Of a DNA stretch of 64,000 nt, positions 23,136-30,977 are shown one piece after another. Every line of letters begins with the position of its first letter. The stretch's first letter is position 1. The stretch comes from an uncultured Salinimicrobium sp. GTDB taxonomy: Bacteria; Bacteroidota; Bacteroidia; Flavobacteriales; Flavobacteriaceae. A program made the translations under genes and the position numbers. The stretch is from NCBI GenBank assembly GCA_946887075.1, contig CAMPKA010000011.1, positions 1-64,000 of the forward strand, in the 5' to 3' direction. A model generated the notes under the pieces. That model ran no database searches and was not told the DNA's origin. It was given only the letters and a program-made list of their open reading frames with translations.

Positions 23136-23563
23136 TCTTCTAAAATGCTAATTTGTTCGAGTTCCACACCTGCTTTTTCAAGAAAGCGAAGCCCGGAATC
23201 ATCTTTATAATCGATGTGGTACACCAGTCGTTTGATTCCTGCCTGATGAATGAGCTTGCTGCATTCCTTACAGGGAGACATTGTGATATAGAGGGTGGCT
23301 CCTTCACAGCTCTGGGTGGAACCTGCCACTTTCAGGATGGCATTTGCCTCGGCATGTAAAACGTACCACTTCGTGTATCCTTCCTCATCTTCACAAGGAT
23401 TTTCAAAACCTGTAGGAGTACCATTGTATCCATCGGAAATTATCATCCTATCCTTTACAATAAGTGCGCCAACTTGTTTCCGTTTGCAATGGGATAATTT
23501 ACTCCATTCCCGGGCGATTCGCAAGTATGCCCGGTCATATTTAAGCTGTTTTTTATGCTGCAT
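23132..23563 (-). CDS. Deoxycytidylate (dCMP) deaminase
   Basis: This 143-residue zinc enzyme converts dCMP to dUMP for dTMP synthesis. The cytidine-deaminase fold is marked by LHAEANAI (ligand His, catalytic Glu) and SPCKECSK (two Cys ligands). An additional Cys in SHCKRKQVGALIV and the GYNGTPTGFENPCED loop are typical of ComEB-type dCMP deaminases. The length is normal. It is the first gene of a two-gene unit with the S41 protease (4-nt overlap). Together with dgt and the R2-like gene nearby it adds to a local concentration of deoxynucleotide genes. Confidence 0.93.
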   Translation of the reverse strand: MQHKKQLKYDRAYLRIAREWSKLSHCKRKQVGALIVKDRMIISDGYNGTPTGFENPCEDEEGYTKWYVLHAEANAILKVAGSTQSCEGATLYITMSPCKECSKLIHQAGIKRLVYHIDYKDDSGLRFLEKAGVELEQISILED

Positions 23564-23638
23564 CTGTTTCTTTTTATAACAAGGTCACTTCCTGTGGCGA
23601 CGGTTTCCCCTGTTTAAGCCTGCGACATGTTCGCTCGG

Positions 23639-24226
23639 TCAGAGTGCCAGGAAGTTGTCCCGCAAGATAGGAAGGATCACCCCGATAACAACCGATGACA
23701 GGACCAGAATCCAGTCTCTTCGTGAAAATCCCAGCATGTTTTGAAAAATGAATGCGAGGATCAGGACTCCCAGGACTACGATAACCTGAGCGGTTTCAAT
23801 TCCCAGGGCGAATTCCAGTAGCGGAAGAAAACGGTCTTCCATGCCGGAGGAAATCATTTTAAAGTATGTGGAGAATCCCAGCCCGTGAATAACCCCGAAG
23901 AATGCAGTACAAAAATACAGCAGACTTGGATTGTTTTTGTTTTCCTTGCGTTTGGCCGTAGCGATATTATATATCGCGGTGACCAAGATCGTGATAGGAA
24001 TCAGGAGCTCAACATAGCCGCTATCCACCTTGACAATACCATAGACTGAGAGAAACAGGGAAATGGTGTGTCCCAGGGTGAATATGGTGACCAGCCACAA
24101 AACCCTTTTCCAGCCGAGGAAGGTGTAAGAGGCAACCAGAACAATAAGAAACAGGATATGGTCATAGGCATTCCAATCCAGAACGTGCTCCAGCCCTAAA
24201 CGAAAGTATAGCCAGAATTGTGACAT
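23639..24226 (-). CDS. HupE/UreJ-type membrane protein
   Basis: This 195-residue integral membrane protein has about six hydrophobic segments. Its conserved start FRLGLEHVLDWNAYDHILFLIVL (helix with His and Asp) and FTLGHTISLFLS match the HupE/UreJ_2 family, in which these His/Asp residues are thought to handle nickel or cobalt. A further FFGVIHGLGFSTYF block is also characteristic. I take the ATG at 24226 because homologs begin with the MSQFWLYFRLGLEH stretch; an ATG at 24274 would add a hydrophilic leader. No urease or hydrogenase genes are nearby, so the transported substrate is undetermined. Confidence 0.85.
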   Translation of the reverse strand: MSQFWLYFRLGLEHVLDWNAYDHILFLIVLVASYTFLGWKRVLWLVTIFTLGHTISLFLSVYGIVKVDSGYVELLIPITILVTAIYNIATAKRKENKNNPSLLYFCTAFFGVIHGLGFSTYFKMISSGMEDRFLPLLEFALGIETAQVIVVLGVLILAFIFQNMLGFSRRDWILVLSSVVIGVILPILRDNFLAL

Positions 24227-24346
24227 AGGGTTTGCTATAGGGGCCGAATTTACGACTTCCCACAAATATGACAAAAAAAGAGGAAATTCCTTTGCAGGAT
24301 TTCAGAAGTAGCTCAAGACCTGCCTCCGGCTGATCCTGGTTCATTT

Positions 24347-24868
24347 TTATCTGATCAGGGGCAGATATCTTTCCCTTATGATGTTCAGGTGATGGATCTG
24401 ATGTGCGGTAATCGTAAACCCGATTGCATAAAGGGGCATTTCGTAATCGAAAAATTTGCAGGTCGTTCTCAGGATCTTTTCGTTGAAGGATTCAAACATC
24501 AGGATTGTTGACTGCCTCACAATTCGCAGCTCCTTTATCAATTGTTCGATGGAAAGTTCGTCGGCATTCATGTTTTCCCCCATGATTTCCTCGTCATGGC
24601 CTTCAGGGATGCTTCCTTCCTGACGGGCAAAAATTATGGCCCTGAAACACCAAATCCGTTCCCAGTCTATGATGTGTTGAAGTATTTTATGAACGGTCCA
24701 CTTGTCTTTTTGATAAGTCTTGTGTCCGATTTGTTTCAATTGCTCTATATCAATGGCATCGATTGCCTCTAAGCTCGAAGCAAAGGCTTCAGAGAGTTTA
24801 GCCTCACCATTCAACTTGAAAACCTGTTGCAAAAATTCCGGCTTCCTTTTGTTCTCTGATTGATCCAT
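24347..24868 (-). CDS. DinB-family (DUF664-like) four-helix protein
   Basis: This 173-residue protein fits the DinB/YfiT-like putative metalloenzyme fold. The three metal His positions are represented by KILQHIIDWERI (near residue 65) and ITAHQIHHLNIIRERYL near the C-terminus. Length and His spacing suit the family, which in some members acts in thiol-dependent detoxification. The precise reaction is unknown. It lies between the HupE-like gene (120 nt downstream) and tRNA-Leu, with no tight operon partner. Confidence 0.85.
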   Translation of the reverse strand: MDQSENKRKPEFLQQVFKLNGEAKLSEAFASSLEAIDAIDIEQLKQIGHKTYQKDKWTVHKILQHIIDWERIWCFRAIIFARQEGSIPEGHDEEIMGENMNADELSIEQLIKELRIVRQSTILMFESFNEKILRTTCKFFDYEMPLYAIGFTITAHQIHHLNIIRERYLPLIR

Positions 24869-24980
24869 GGGTACGGTTTTTTGGGGCTCTGAATTTTTCC
24901 CGATTCCGGAGCTATACCGGATTTTTCAACTCCTTGTGCAGGATTACTGTTCGATCGTCACATTGCAGTGCTCTGGTTCC

Positions 24981-25009
24981 AAAGAAGAAAAGCGCCCTCA
25001 GCGGGCGCT
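24981..25009 (-). terminator. Intrinsic terminator of tRNA-Leu
   Basis: On the minus strand, AGCGCCC (25009-25003) pairs with GGGCGCT (24997-24991) over a five-base loop and is followed by the T-rich run TTTCTTCTTT, 13 nt past the tRNA 3' end. Confidence 0.8.
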
Positions 25010-25021
25010 CTCATCATCTGG

Positions 25022-25104
25022 TACCGAAGGCGGGACTCGAACCCGCACGCCTTATCAGCAATGGATTTTGAATCCATCGTGTCTACCAGTTCCACCACTT
25101 CGGC
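25022..25104 (-). tRNA. tRNA-Leu(CAA)
   Basis: This is an 83-nt class II tRNA on the minus strand. The acceptor is GCCGAAG/CTTCGGT, and the anticodon stem ATGGA/TCCAT closes loop TTCAAAA with anticodon CAA. It has the long variable arm expected for Leu, T-arm GCGGG/CCCGC with TTCGAGT, and discriminator A. CCA is not encoded. Confidence 0.95.
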
Positions 25105-25298
25105 TTCGGTTCTCTGCTCAGGACCCGATCTGCTTTCCGGGGCCCTGGGAAAACAGGAACAAAAATATAACTTTTTCCCATAATCAGCCATGAGAAAAGA
25201 TGTTTCTTCTTAGTACAGAAAAGCGGCAACAGGTTTTTTCCTTATCTTGAAGCTGAGAATTCGCGGTAATCGATATTATCGGGCCTGACAGCAGGACC

Positions 25299-26207
25299 AT
25301 GGGGAGCAGGAGTATTACATTTGAAGAAGCGAGAAACATTTCCATAGTGGAACTTTTGGCCGGGATGCAGTGTTTCCCTTTTAGAACCACACCACGGGAG
25401 GCCTGGTACCTCAGTCCGCTACGACCGGAAACAAAACCCTCGTTCAAGGTATCCCTCAAGATCAATTGCTGGTATGACTTCGGTCTGGGGCAGGGAGGTG
25501 GCCCTGTTGAGTTTATACGGGTCCTTAAAAACTGTACGGCTCTGGAGGCACTGAGTTTTCTTACCGGGGAAATGCCTCATCTGAGCCTTCACCAATACGA
25601 CCGGCGGCACCATGAGGAGCCGAGGATCAAAATCCTTCAGACAAAGGAAATTTCTGACATTCGTCTGAAAAAATATCTCCACTCGCGAAGGATTTCCCAT
25701 ACAACCGCTGCGCGATATTGCAAGGAGGTATGGTATACCTGTAATGACAAGCAATATTTCGCCCTTGGGCTACAGAACAGGCTGGACGGTTGGGAACTCA
25801 GGAGCAGGAATTTTAAAACCTCCAGCTCCCCTAAAAGTTATACTTTTTTGGGAAACCAGGCCAAGGAACTTCTCGTGATGGAGGGGATGTTCGATATGTT
25901 GTCCCTGGCAGAATTATTCCCGGGAGCCTTGACGGGAAGGGATACCGTGGTCCTGAACTCCCTGTCCTTTTTAGATCAGGTGGAGGAGTTGTTTGAATCC
26001 TACGACGGGATAGATCTATGTTTGGACAATGATCAGGCGGGGTCGGCCAGAGCCAGAAGGCTGCTGTCCAAGTACGACCATACCCGAGACCGGAGTGGTC
26101 TGTATCTCGGCTTCAAGGACCTTAATGAGAAACTGGTGTATTTGGGGAACTCACGGGAAGATCTAAGAAAAAACACTGGCTCCTTCCTCTGGAAAGAGAA
26201 TGAATAG
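25299..26207 (+). CDS. Toprim-domain DnaG-like primase of the mobile-element type
   Basis: This 302-residue protein has two parts. Residues 1-90 resemble a CHC2-type primase N-terminus (SIVELLAGMQCFPFRTTPRE ... PSFKVSLKINCWYDFGLGQGG), but the zinc-binding Cys/His set is missing, with only scattered cysteines. Residues about 185-270 form a Toprim domain with the acidic motif LLVMEGMFDMLS (catalytic Glu) and the DxD-type LCLDNDQAGSARA. This architecture is typical of primases on Bacteroidetes conjugative and mobilisable elements, yet no mobilisation, replication or integrase gene is adjacent. It sits between tRNA-Leu and prs, so it may be a leftover of an element integrated at tRNA-Leu. A weak hairpin follows at 26210-26223. 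Confidence 0.82.
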   Translation: MGSRSITFEEARNISIVELLAGMQCFPFRTTPREAWYLSPLRPETKPSFKVSLKINCWYDFGLGQGGGPVEFIRVLKNCTALEALSFLTGEMPHLSLHQYDRRHHEEPRIKILQTKEISDIRLKKYLHSRRISHTTAARYCKEVWYTCNDKQYFALGLQNRLDGWELRSRNFKTSSSPKSYTFLGNQAKELLVMEGMFDMLSLAELFPGALTGRDTVVLNSLSFLDQVEELFESYDGIDLCLDNDQAGSARARRLLSKYDHTRDRSGLYLGFKDLNEKLVYLGNSREDLRKNTGSFLWKENE

Positions 26208-26242
26208 GGCCGGGAGGTCCCGGTCGCAAGGAAATAATTTTT

Positions 26243-26250
26243 TAAATTTG
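26243..26250 (+). promoter_or_regulatory. -7 box of prs
   Basis: TAAATTTG fits TAnnTTTG and would give a leader of about 23 nt before the ATG at 26279. No TTG is seen at the -33 position. Confidence 0.5.
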
Positions 26251-26278
26251 CTGCCAATAACCAGCTAAACCTCTCACC

Positions 26279-27220
26279 ATGCCCGAAGGAGCCATCGAAG
26301 CCAAAGTTTTTACCTGCAGCCAGAGCCGAGTTCTGGCGGAAAAAATTGCTGAATCTTACGGCACGAAACTGGGGAACGTCATTACTTCCACTTACAGCGA
26401 CGGGGAATTTCAACCTTCGTACGAAGAATCGATCAGGGGAGCGAGAGTATTTATCATCGGTTCTACACATCCGGGATCCGATCACCTTATGGAGATGTTG
26501 CTCATGCTGGATGCTGCTAAAAGAGCCTCTGCACGGCATATCACTGCGGTGATCCCATATTATGGGTGGGCCAGACAGGACAGGAAGGACAAACCGAGGG
26601 TTCCCATCGCGGCCAAACTGATTGCCAAAATGCTCGAAACAGCGGGAGCTACCAGAATCATCACTATGGATTTGCATGCCGATCAAATCCAGGGTTTTTT
26701 CGAAAAACCGGTAGATCACCTTTTCGCCTCAACGGTGTTCCTCCCCTATTTGAGAGGGCTAGAACTGGAAAATTTGACCATCGCCTCGCCGGATATGGGG
26801 GGTTCCAAGCGTGCTTATGCCTATTCCAAAACTATGGAAAGCGATGTGGTGATCTGCTACAAACAACGGGCAAAGGCCAATGTGATCTCCCATATGGAAC
26901 TCATCGGAAACGTGGAAGACAAAAATGTGGTTCTGGTTGATGATATGGTCGATACCGCCGGAACCCTGACAAAAGCAGCTGATGTCATGATGGACCGGGG
27001 AGCCCTGAGCGTAAGGGCCATCTGTACGCATCCTGTTCTTTCTGGGGATGCTTACCGCAGGATAGAGGATTCAAAGCTTCTGGAGCTGATAGTTACGGAC
27101 TCTATTCCATTGCGTCAGGATTGCAAGAAAATCCGGGTGGTAACCTGCTCCGAGCTTTTTGCTGATGTCATGAAGCGGGTCCATAACAATCGCTCTATAT
27201 CTTCAAACTTCATTATGTAG
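26279..27220 (+). CDS. prs: Ribose-phosphate pyrophosphokinase (PRPP synthetase)
   Basis: This 313-residue enzyme transfers pyrophosphate from ATP to ribose 5-phosphate, giving PRPP for purine, pyrimidine, His, Trp and NAD synthesis. Class I hallmarks are YSDGEFQPSYEESIRG, the flexible ATP loop YYGWARQDRKDKPR, and MDLHADQIQGFF. The PRPP loop is VLVDDMVDTAGTL. Length matches the family (about 310-315). It is followed after 100 nt by rplY with its own promoter. Confidence 0.97.
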   Translation: MPEGAIEAKVFTCSQSRVLAEKIAESYGTKLGNVITSTYSDGEFQPSYEESIRGARVFIIGSTHPGSDHLMEMLLMLDAAKRASARHITAVIPYYGWARQDRKDKPRVPIAAKLIAKMLETAGATRIITMDLHADQIQGFFEKPVDHLFASTVFLPYLRGLELENLTIASPDMGGSKRAYAYSKTMESDVVICYKQRAKANVISHMELIGNVEDKNVVLVDDMVDTAGTLTKAADVMMDRGALSVRAICTHPVLSGDAYRRIEDSKLLELIVTDSIPLRQDCKKIRVVTCSELFADVMKRVHNNRSISSNFIM

Positions 27221-27274
27221 CCTCCCTCCCGGGCTGCTGTGGTTCAGTACTTATTTATTTTACGCAAGCTTTTC

Positions 27275-27301
27275 TTTGCTCGGAAAAAAGATATACTTTT
27301 G
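27275..27301 (+). promoter_or_regulatory. Promoter of rplY
   Basis: TTTG at 27275-27278 and TACTTTTG at 27294-27301 (15-nt spacing) fit the flavobacterial -33/-7 pattern. The leader would be about 15 nt to the ATG at 27322. Confidence 0.55.
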
Positions 27302-27321
27302 CAGCCTAAAAATTTTTTACA

Positions 27322-27954
27322 ATGAAGTCAATTACGATCAACGGATCTAAAAGAGAAAGCGTGGGCAAGAAAGCTACTAAAGCCCTACGTAATGCTGGAC
27401 AGGTTCCTTGCGTATTATACGGGGGAGATGAGCCATTGCATTTTGCAGCAGATGAAATTGCGTTCAAGGATTTGGTCTACACCCCGGACGTTCATACGGT
27501 CGAGATCGATCTCAAGGAAGGAGGGAAGTTTGACGCGGTCCTACAGGATATTCAATTCCACCCTGTAACTGACGCGATTCTTCATATCGATTTTTACCAG
27601 ATTTTCGAAAACAAGGAAATCACCATGGAGATTCCGGTTCATACCAAAGGAGTTGCCCGCGGGGTAAAGAACGGGGGAGTTCTCCGATTCAACCTGCGAA
27701 GGATCAGGGTGAAGGGTCTCCCACAGAACCTTCCGGATTTCATCGAAGCGGACATTACGCCGCTTAAGATCGGAAACAAGCTATATGTCACTGCGCTGGA
27801 AAGCGAGAAATTTAAGATCATGCACCCAGAAAATACGGTGGTATGTCAGGTTCGAACTTCCCGTAATGTTGTGGCCCTTGAAGACGAAGAGGAACAGGGA
27901 TCAGAAGCTTCCGCAGATGAGGTTCCCGCTACCGAAGTCAAGGAAAACGAATAA
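27322..27954 (+). CDS. rplY: 50S ribosomal protein L25 / general stress protein Ctc
   Basis: This 210-residue protein is the long CTC-type form of L25, which binds 5S rRNA. The N-terminal L25 domain (about 1-95) starts with [25 protein letters not shown]. The TL5-type C-terminal beta domain (about 96-185) contains [19 protein letters not shown] final acidic tail ([14 protein letters not shown]) follows, typical for Bacteroidetes members. An intrinsic terminator follows at 27975. The neighbouring prs and pth genes are the conserved context of this protein in many bacteria. Confidence 0.95.
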   Translation: MKSITINGSKRESVGKKATKALRNAGQVPCVLYGGDEPLHFAADEIAFKDLVYTPDVHTVEIDLKEGGKFDAVLQDIQFHPVTDAILHIDFYQIFENKEITMEIPVHTKGVARGVKNGGVLRFNLRRIRVKGLPQNLPDFIEADITPLKIGNKLYVTALESEKFKIMHPENTVVCQVRTSRNVVALEDEEEQGSEASADEVPATEVKENE

Positions 27955-27974
27955 GGATTTTGCAGTTTGCAAGT

Positions 27975-28010
27975 AAAAAAGCATTCCGGTACGGGATGCT
28001 TTTTTATTTT
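27975..28010 (+). terminator. Intrinsic terminator after rplY
   Basis: AAAAAAGCATTCCG and CGGGATGCTTTTTT pair over a short loop (one G-U) and run into a T tract. It also shows that the pth start must lie downstream of this point. Confidence 0.85.
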
Positions 28011-28026
28011 TACCCAAATGTATGAT

Positions 28027-28650
28027 ATGCTTTCTTTCTTCGGAAGAATATGGAACAAGAACAGAAAAGAGGAAGAAACCCCAATGAAAAAATTTCTGAT
28101 CGCGGGTCTTGGCAATATTGGCCCTAAATATTACAATACCCGTCATAATATCGGATTTCGGGTACTGGATCAGCTTGCCGGGGAAGAATCTGTCGCGTTC
28201 GAAAGCCAAAAACTGGGAGAGATCGCGAGTTTCAGGTTTAAAGGACGTCAATTTATATTGTTGAAACCTTCCACTTTCATGAACCTGAGTGGGAAGGCTG
28301 TCAATTACTGGCTTCAGAAGGAAAAGGTCCCCCTGGAGCATCTGCTGGTCGTGACAGATGACCTGAATCTTCCATTTGGGACCATACGGATCAAGACCAA
28401 AGGAAGTGATGGAGGTCATAATGGACTCAAGGATATCCAGACGCAGCTTGGGACCACGGCCTATAACCGGTTTCGGTTTGGGATCAGTGATCAGTATAGC
28501 AAGGGCAGACAGATCGATTATGTGCTGGGAGAATGGGATGAGGAAGAGTCTACTGCGCTCGGGGAGAGACTGAAAGTCTGTAGTGAGGTCATCCGATCAT
28601 TCGGTACCGCCGGGGTTCATAATACGATGAATAGGTATAACGGAAAATAG
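28027..28650 (+). CDS. pth: Peptidyl-tRNA hydrolase
   Basis: This enzyme releases tRNA from peptidyl-tRNAs that drop off the ribosome. Core motifs are FLIAGLGNIGPKYYNTRHNIGF (catalytic His in TRHNIG), KPSTFMNLSGKAV, DDLNLPFG (catalytic Asp) and GGHNGLKDI. The core enzyme begins at the ATG at 28084. Bacteroidetes homologs carry a short N-terminal extension rich in Phe and Lys, so I prefer 28027 (MLSFFGRIWNKNRKEEE); 28018 is equally possible. Any earlier start would fall inside the rplY terminator. ribF follows 8 nt later, so the two are probably one transcript. Confidence 0.93.
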   Translation: MLSFFGRIWNKNRKEEETPMKKFLIAGLGNIGPKYYNTRHNIGFRVLDQLAGEESVAFESQKLGEIASFRFKGRQFILLKPSTFMNLSGKAVNYWLQKEKVPLEHLLVVTDDLNLPFGTIRIKTKGSDGGHNGLKDIQTQLGTTAYNRFRFGISDQYSKGRQIDYVLGEWDEEESTALGERLKVCSEVIRSFGTAGVHNTMNRYNGK

Positions 28651-28658
28651 TAACGGTC

Positions 28659-29597
28659 TTGAAAGAACATAAAGGAGCGGACAAGTTCCATAGTGAAAAC
28701 CATACGGTGGTGACTATTGGAACTTTTGACGGTGTACATGTCGGCCACCAGAAGATCATTGAAAGACTTGTAAGTGCCGCCCGTGGCGGCAATCTGGAGT
28801 CTGTTATCCTGACCTTCTTTCCGCACCCCCGGATGGTACTTCAGAAAGATGCGGATATCAAGCTCATCAATACCATAGACGAGCGCAAGGACATTCTGGA
28901 GAAATCGGGAATAGATCATCTGGTAGTTCACCCCTTTACCCGTCAATTCTCACGCTTGAGCGCCAGGGAGTTCGTGCGCGATATTCTCGTGCAGAAGTTA
29001 AAGGCCAAAAAAGTAATTATCGGCTATGACCACAGATTCGGTAGGAACCGTACTGCCAGTATATCGGACATGAGGGCTTTCGGAGCCGAATTTGGTTTTG
29101 AGGTGGAAGAGATCACGGAGCAGGAGATCGAGGAAGTCGCGGTGAGTTCCACCAAAATCCGTAAGGCCTTACTAGAAGGAAGGGTAGAAAAGGCCAATCG
29201 CTTCCTCAGTTATCCTTTCTCTCTGGCGGGTACAGTGGTAAAAGGCCGTGGCCTCGGAAAATCCTTCAAGTTCCCCACGGCAAACCTCCATGTCGCGGAG
29301 GACTACAAATTGATTCCGGCCAACGGGGTCTACGTGGTCAGGTCTTTTATCGAGGAGGTGCCGGTTTTCGGGATGATGAGCATAGGCACGAATCCTACAG
29401 TAGGCGGCACGCAAAAGACCATTGAGACCCATTTTCTGGATCTGGAATTGGACCTTTACGGTAAATTCTTGACCATTGAACTCCTGACACGGATTAGGGA
29501 CGAGAAGAAGTTTGATTCGGTGGACAGCCTGATGCTCGCTATGAAACAGGATGAGGCATTCACCCGGCAGTACATCAGGGATAACCATGATCGATAG
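28659..29597 (+). CDS. ribF: Bifunctional riboflavin kinase / FAD synthetase
   Basis: This 312-residue enzyme phosphorylates riboflavin to FMN and adenylates FMN to FAD. The N-terminal nucleotidyltransferase domain has TIGTFDGVHVGHQKI (about 20-34) and VIIGYDHRFGRNR. STKIRKAL precedes the C-terminal riboflavin kinase domain with GKSFKFPTANLH and GMMSIGTNPTVGGT. The first in-frame ATG lies well beyond the essential HxGH motif, so initiation is at the TTG at 28659, which gives the usual 20 residues before TIGTFDG. It is linked to pth (8-nt gap) and overlaps the following HTTM gene by 11 nt. Confidence 0.95.
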   Translation: MKEHKGADKFHSENHTVVTIGTFDGVHVGHQKIIERLVSAARGGNLESVILTFFPHPRMVLQKDADIKLINTIDERKDILEKSGIDHLVVHPFTRQFSRLSAREFVRDILVQKLKAKKVIIGYDHRFGRNRTASISDMRAFGAEFGFEVEEITEQEIEEVAVSSTKIRKALLEGRVEKANRFLSYPFSLAGTVVKGRGLGKSFKFPTANLHVAEDYKLIPANGVYVVRSFIEEVPVFGMMSIGTNPTVGGTQKTIETHFLDLELDLYGKFLTIELLTRIRDEKKFDSVDSLMLAMKQDEAFTRQYIRDNHDR

Positions 29598-30906
29598 GTG
29601 GTTATTCACAAGGATCGATAATTCCGCACTGATCCTTTTCAGGATCCTTTTCGGCGGTCTAATAGCTATAGAAGCTTTCGGTGCTATTCTGACCGGCTGG
29701 GTCAGGCGCATCTTGATTGAACCCGAATTTACCTTCAACTTTATCGGGTTTGGCTTTCTCCAGCCGCTTCCGGGGAATGGCATGCTGTGGTATTACGGGA
29801 CTATGGGCTTTTTGGGCTTGCTTATCATGCTCGGTTTCCGATACCGTATGAGCATGCTGGCCTTTGCTCTTCTGTGGTCCGGGGTATATCTCATGCAAAA
29901 ATCATCCTACAACAATCATTACTATCTGCTCATGCTCTTGTCATACCTGATGGTTTTGGTTCCTGCCCACCGTTTCCTTTCTGTAGATGCCTGGCTAAGA
30001 CCCGCAATAAGACGGATTCACATGCCTCGGTGGGTCTGGCTACTCATTGTTTTACAGCTGTGGATTGTCTACACCTTTGCAGCCGTTGCGAAGATCTATC
30101 CCGATTGGTTCAGCGGCCGTCTTCCAGCGCTCCTGATGGAGACCAAGAAGGATTACTGGCTGGTCGGTCCTTATTTGCAACAGGAATGGGTTCCTTATGC
30201 AATTGCTTATTTTGGTTTCTGCTTCGATCTGCTGATCATTCCATTGCTGTTGTACCGCAAAACAAGAATGGGGGCATTTTTGGCCTCCGTCTTTTTTCAT
30301 CTGTTCAACAGCCTGATCTTCCAGATTGGAATTTTCCCATATTTATCTTTGGCATTCATACTTTTCTTTTTTCCGTCGGAACAGATAAATCGGCTTTTCC
30401 TCAGATGGAAACCTCATTTTTCAGGTACGCTATTGATCCTGCCGTCCTACCGGAGACCCCTGAGGATATTCCTTGTGATCTGGTTCTCAATCCAGGTCCT
30501 GTTGCCCATCAGGCATTGGTTCATTCAGGACGACGTCCTCTGGACAGAGGAAGGGCATCGGCTGAGCTGGCGAATGATGCTTAGGTCCAAGTCGGGCATC
30601 ATCCTCTTCAAAGTGGTAGATAAGGAAAGGCCAAAGGATACGCTTTACATACAGAACAATCTCTATCTAACACCAAAACAGCAAAAGGCTTTGGCTACAA
30701 AACCGGACCTGATCTGGCAATTTGCCCAGCATCTGGAAAAAGATTATGCCAAGCAAGGTAGGGAAATCGAGGTTTATGTGGAGAGCCAGCTCAGCGTCAA
30801 TGGAAGACCCTATGTTCAATACATTGATCCACATGTAGACCTTGCAGCTGAGCAGTGGCGGTATTTCAGGCACAGTCCCTGGATTTTACCTGCACCTAAG
30901 GAATAA
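29587..30906 (+). CDS. HTTM-domain membrane protein (vitamin K-dependent gamma-carboxylase-like)
   Basis: This 439-residue protein, from the ATG at 29587, has at least six to eight hydrophobic helices in its first 300 residues. It matches the HTTM / VKGC-like family with SALILFRILFGGLIAIEAFG, SSYNNHYYLLMLLSYLM, AKIYPDWFSG and VFFHLFNSLIFQIGIFPYLS. The C-terminal 130 residues are soluble (RLSWRMMLRSKSG, LYIQNNLYLTPKQQKALATKPD), as in gamma-carboxylase relatives. Whether bacterial members carboxylate anything is not established. It starts inside ribF, overlapping by 11 nt, so it belongs to the pth-ribF transcript. The earlier in-frame ATG at 29551 would overlap ribF by 47 nt and is less likely. 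Confidence 0.85.
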   Translation: MIDRWLFTRIDNSALILFRILFGGLIAIEAFGAILTGWVRRILIEPEFTFNFIGFGFLQPLPGNGMLWYYGTMGFLGLLIMLGFRYRMSMLAFALLWSGVYLMQKSSYNNHYYLLMLLSYLMVLVPAHRFLSVDAWLRPAIRRIHMPRWVWLLIVLQLWIVYTFAAVAKIYPDWFSGRLPALLMETKKDYWLVGPYLQQEWVPYAIAYFGFCFDLLIIPLLLYRKTRMGAFLASVFFHLFNSLIFQIGIFPYLSLAFILFFFPSEQINRLFLRWKPHFSGTLLILPSYRRPLRIFLVIWFSIQVLLPIRHWFIQDDVLWTEEGHRLSWRMMLRSKSGIILFKVVDKERPKDTLYIQNNLYLTPKQQKALATKPDLIWQFAQHLEKDYAKQGREIEVYVESQLSVNGRPYVQYIDPHVDLAAEQWRYFRHSPWILPAPKE

Positions 30907-30922
30907 TTCTACCTGCTTTTGC

Positions 30923-30930
30923 TATTTTTG
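30923..30930 (+). promoter_or_regulatory. -7 box of serS
   Basis: TATTTTTG matches TAnnTTTG and would give a leader of about 40 nt to the ATG at 30978. Confidence 0.5.
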
Positions 30931-30977
30931 TGGTCCGATCAAATGAAAAAGTTCAGACCGGGGAAAAACAAGATCTC

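Noticed and set aside
26033..26719. A 228-codon open frame on the minus strand
   Set aside because: It spans the 3' end of the primase and the 5' end of prs in antisense and crosses the prs promoter.
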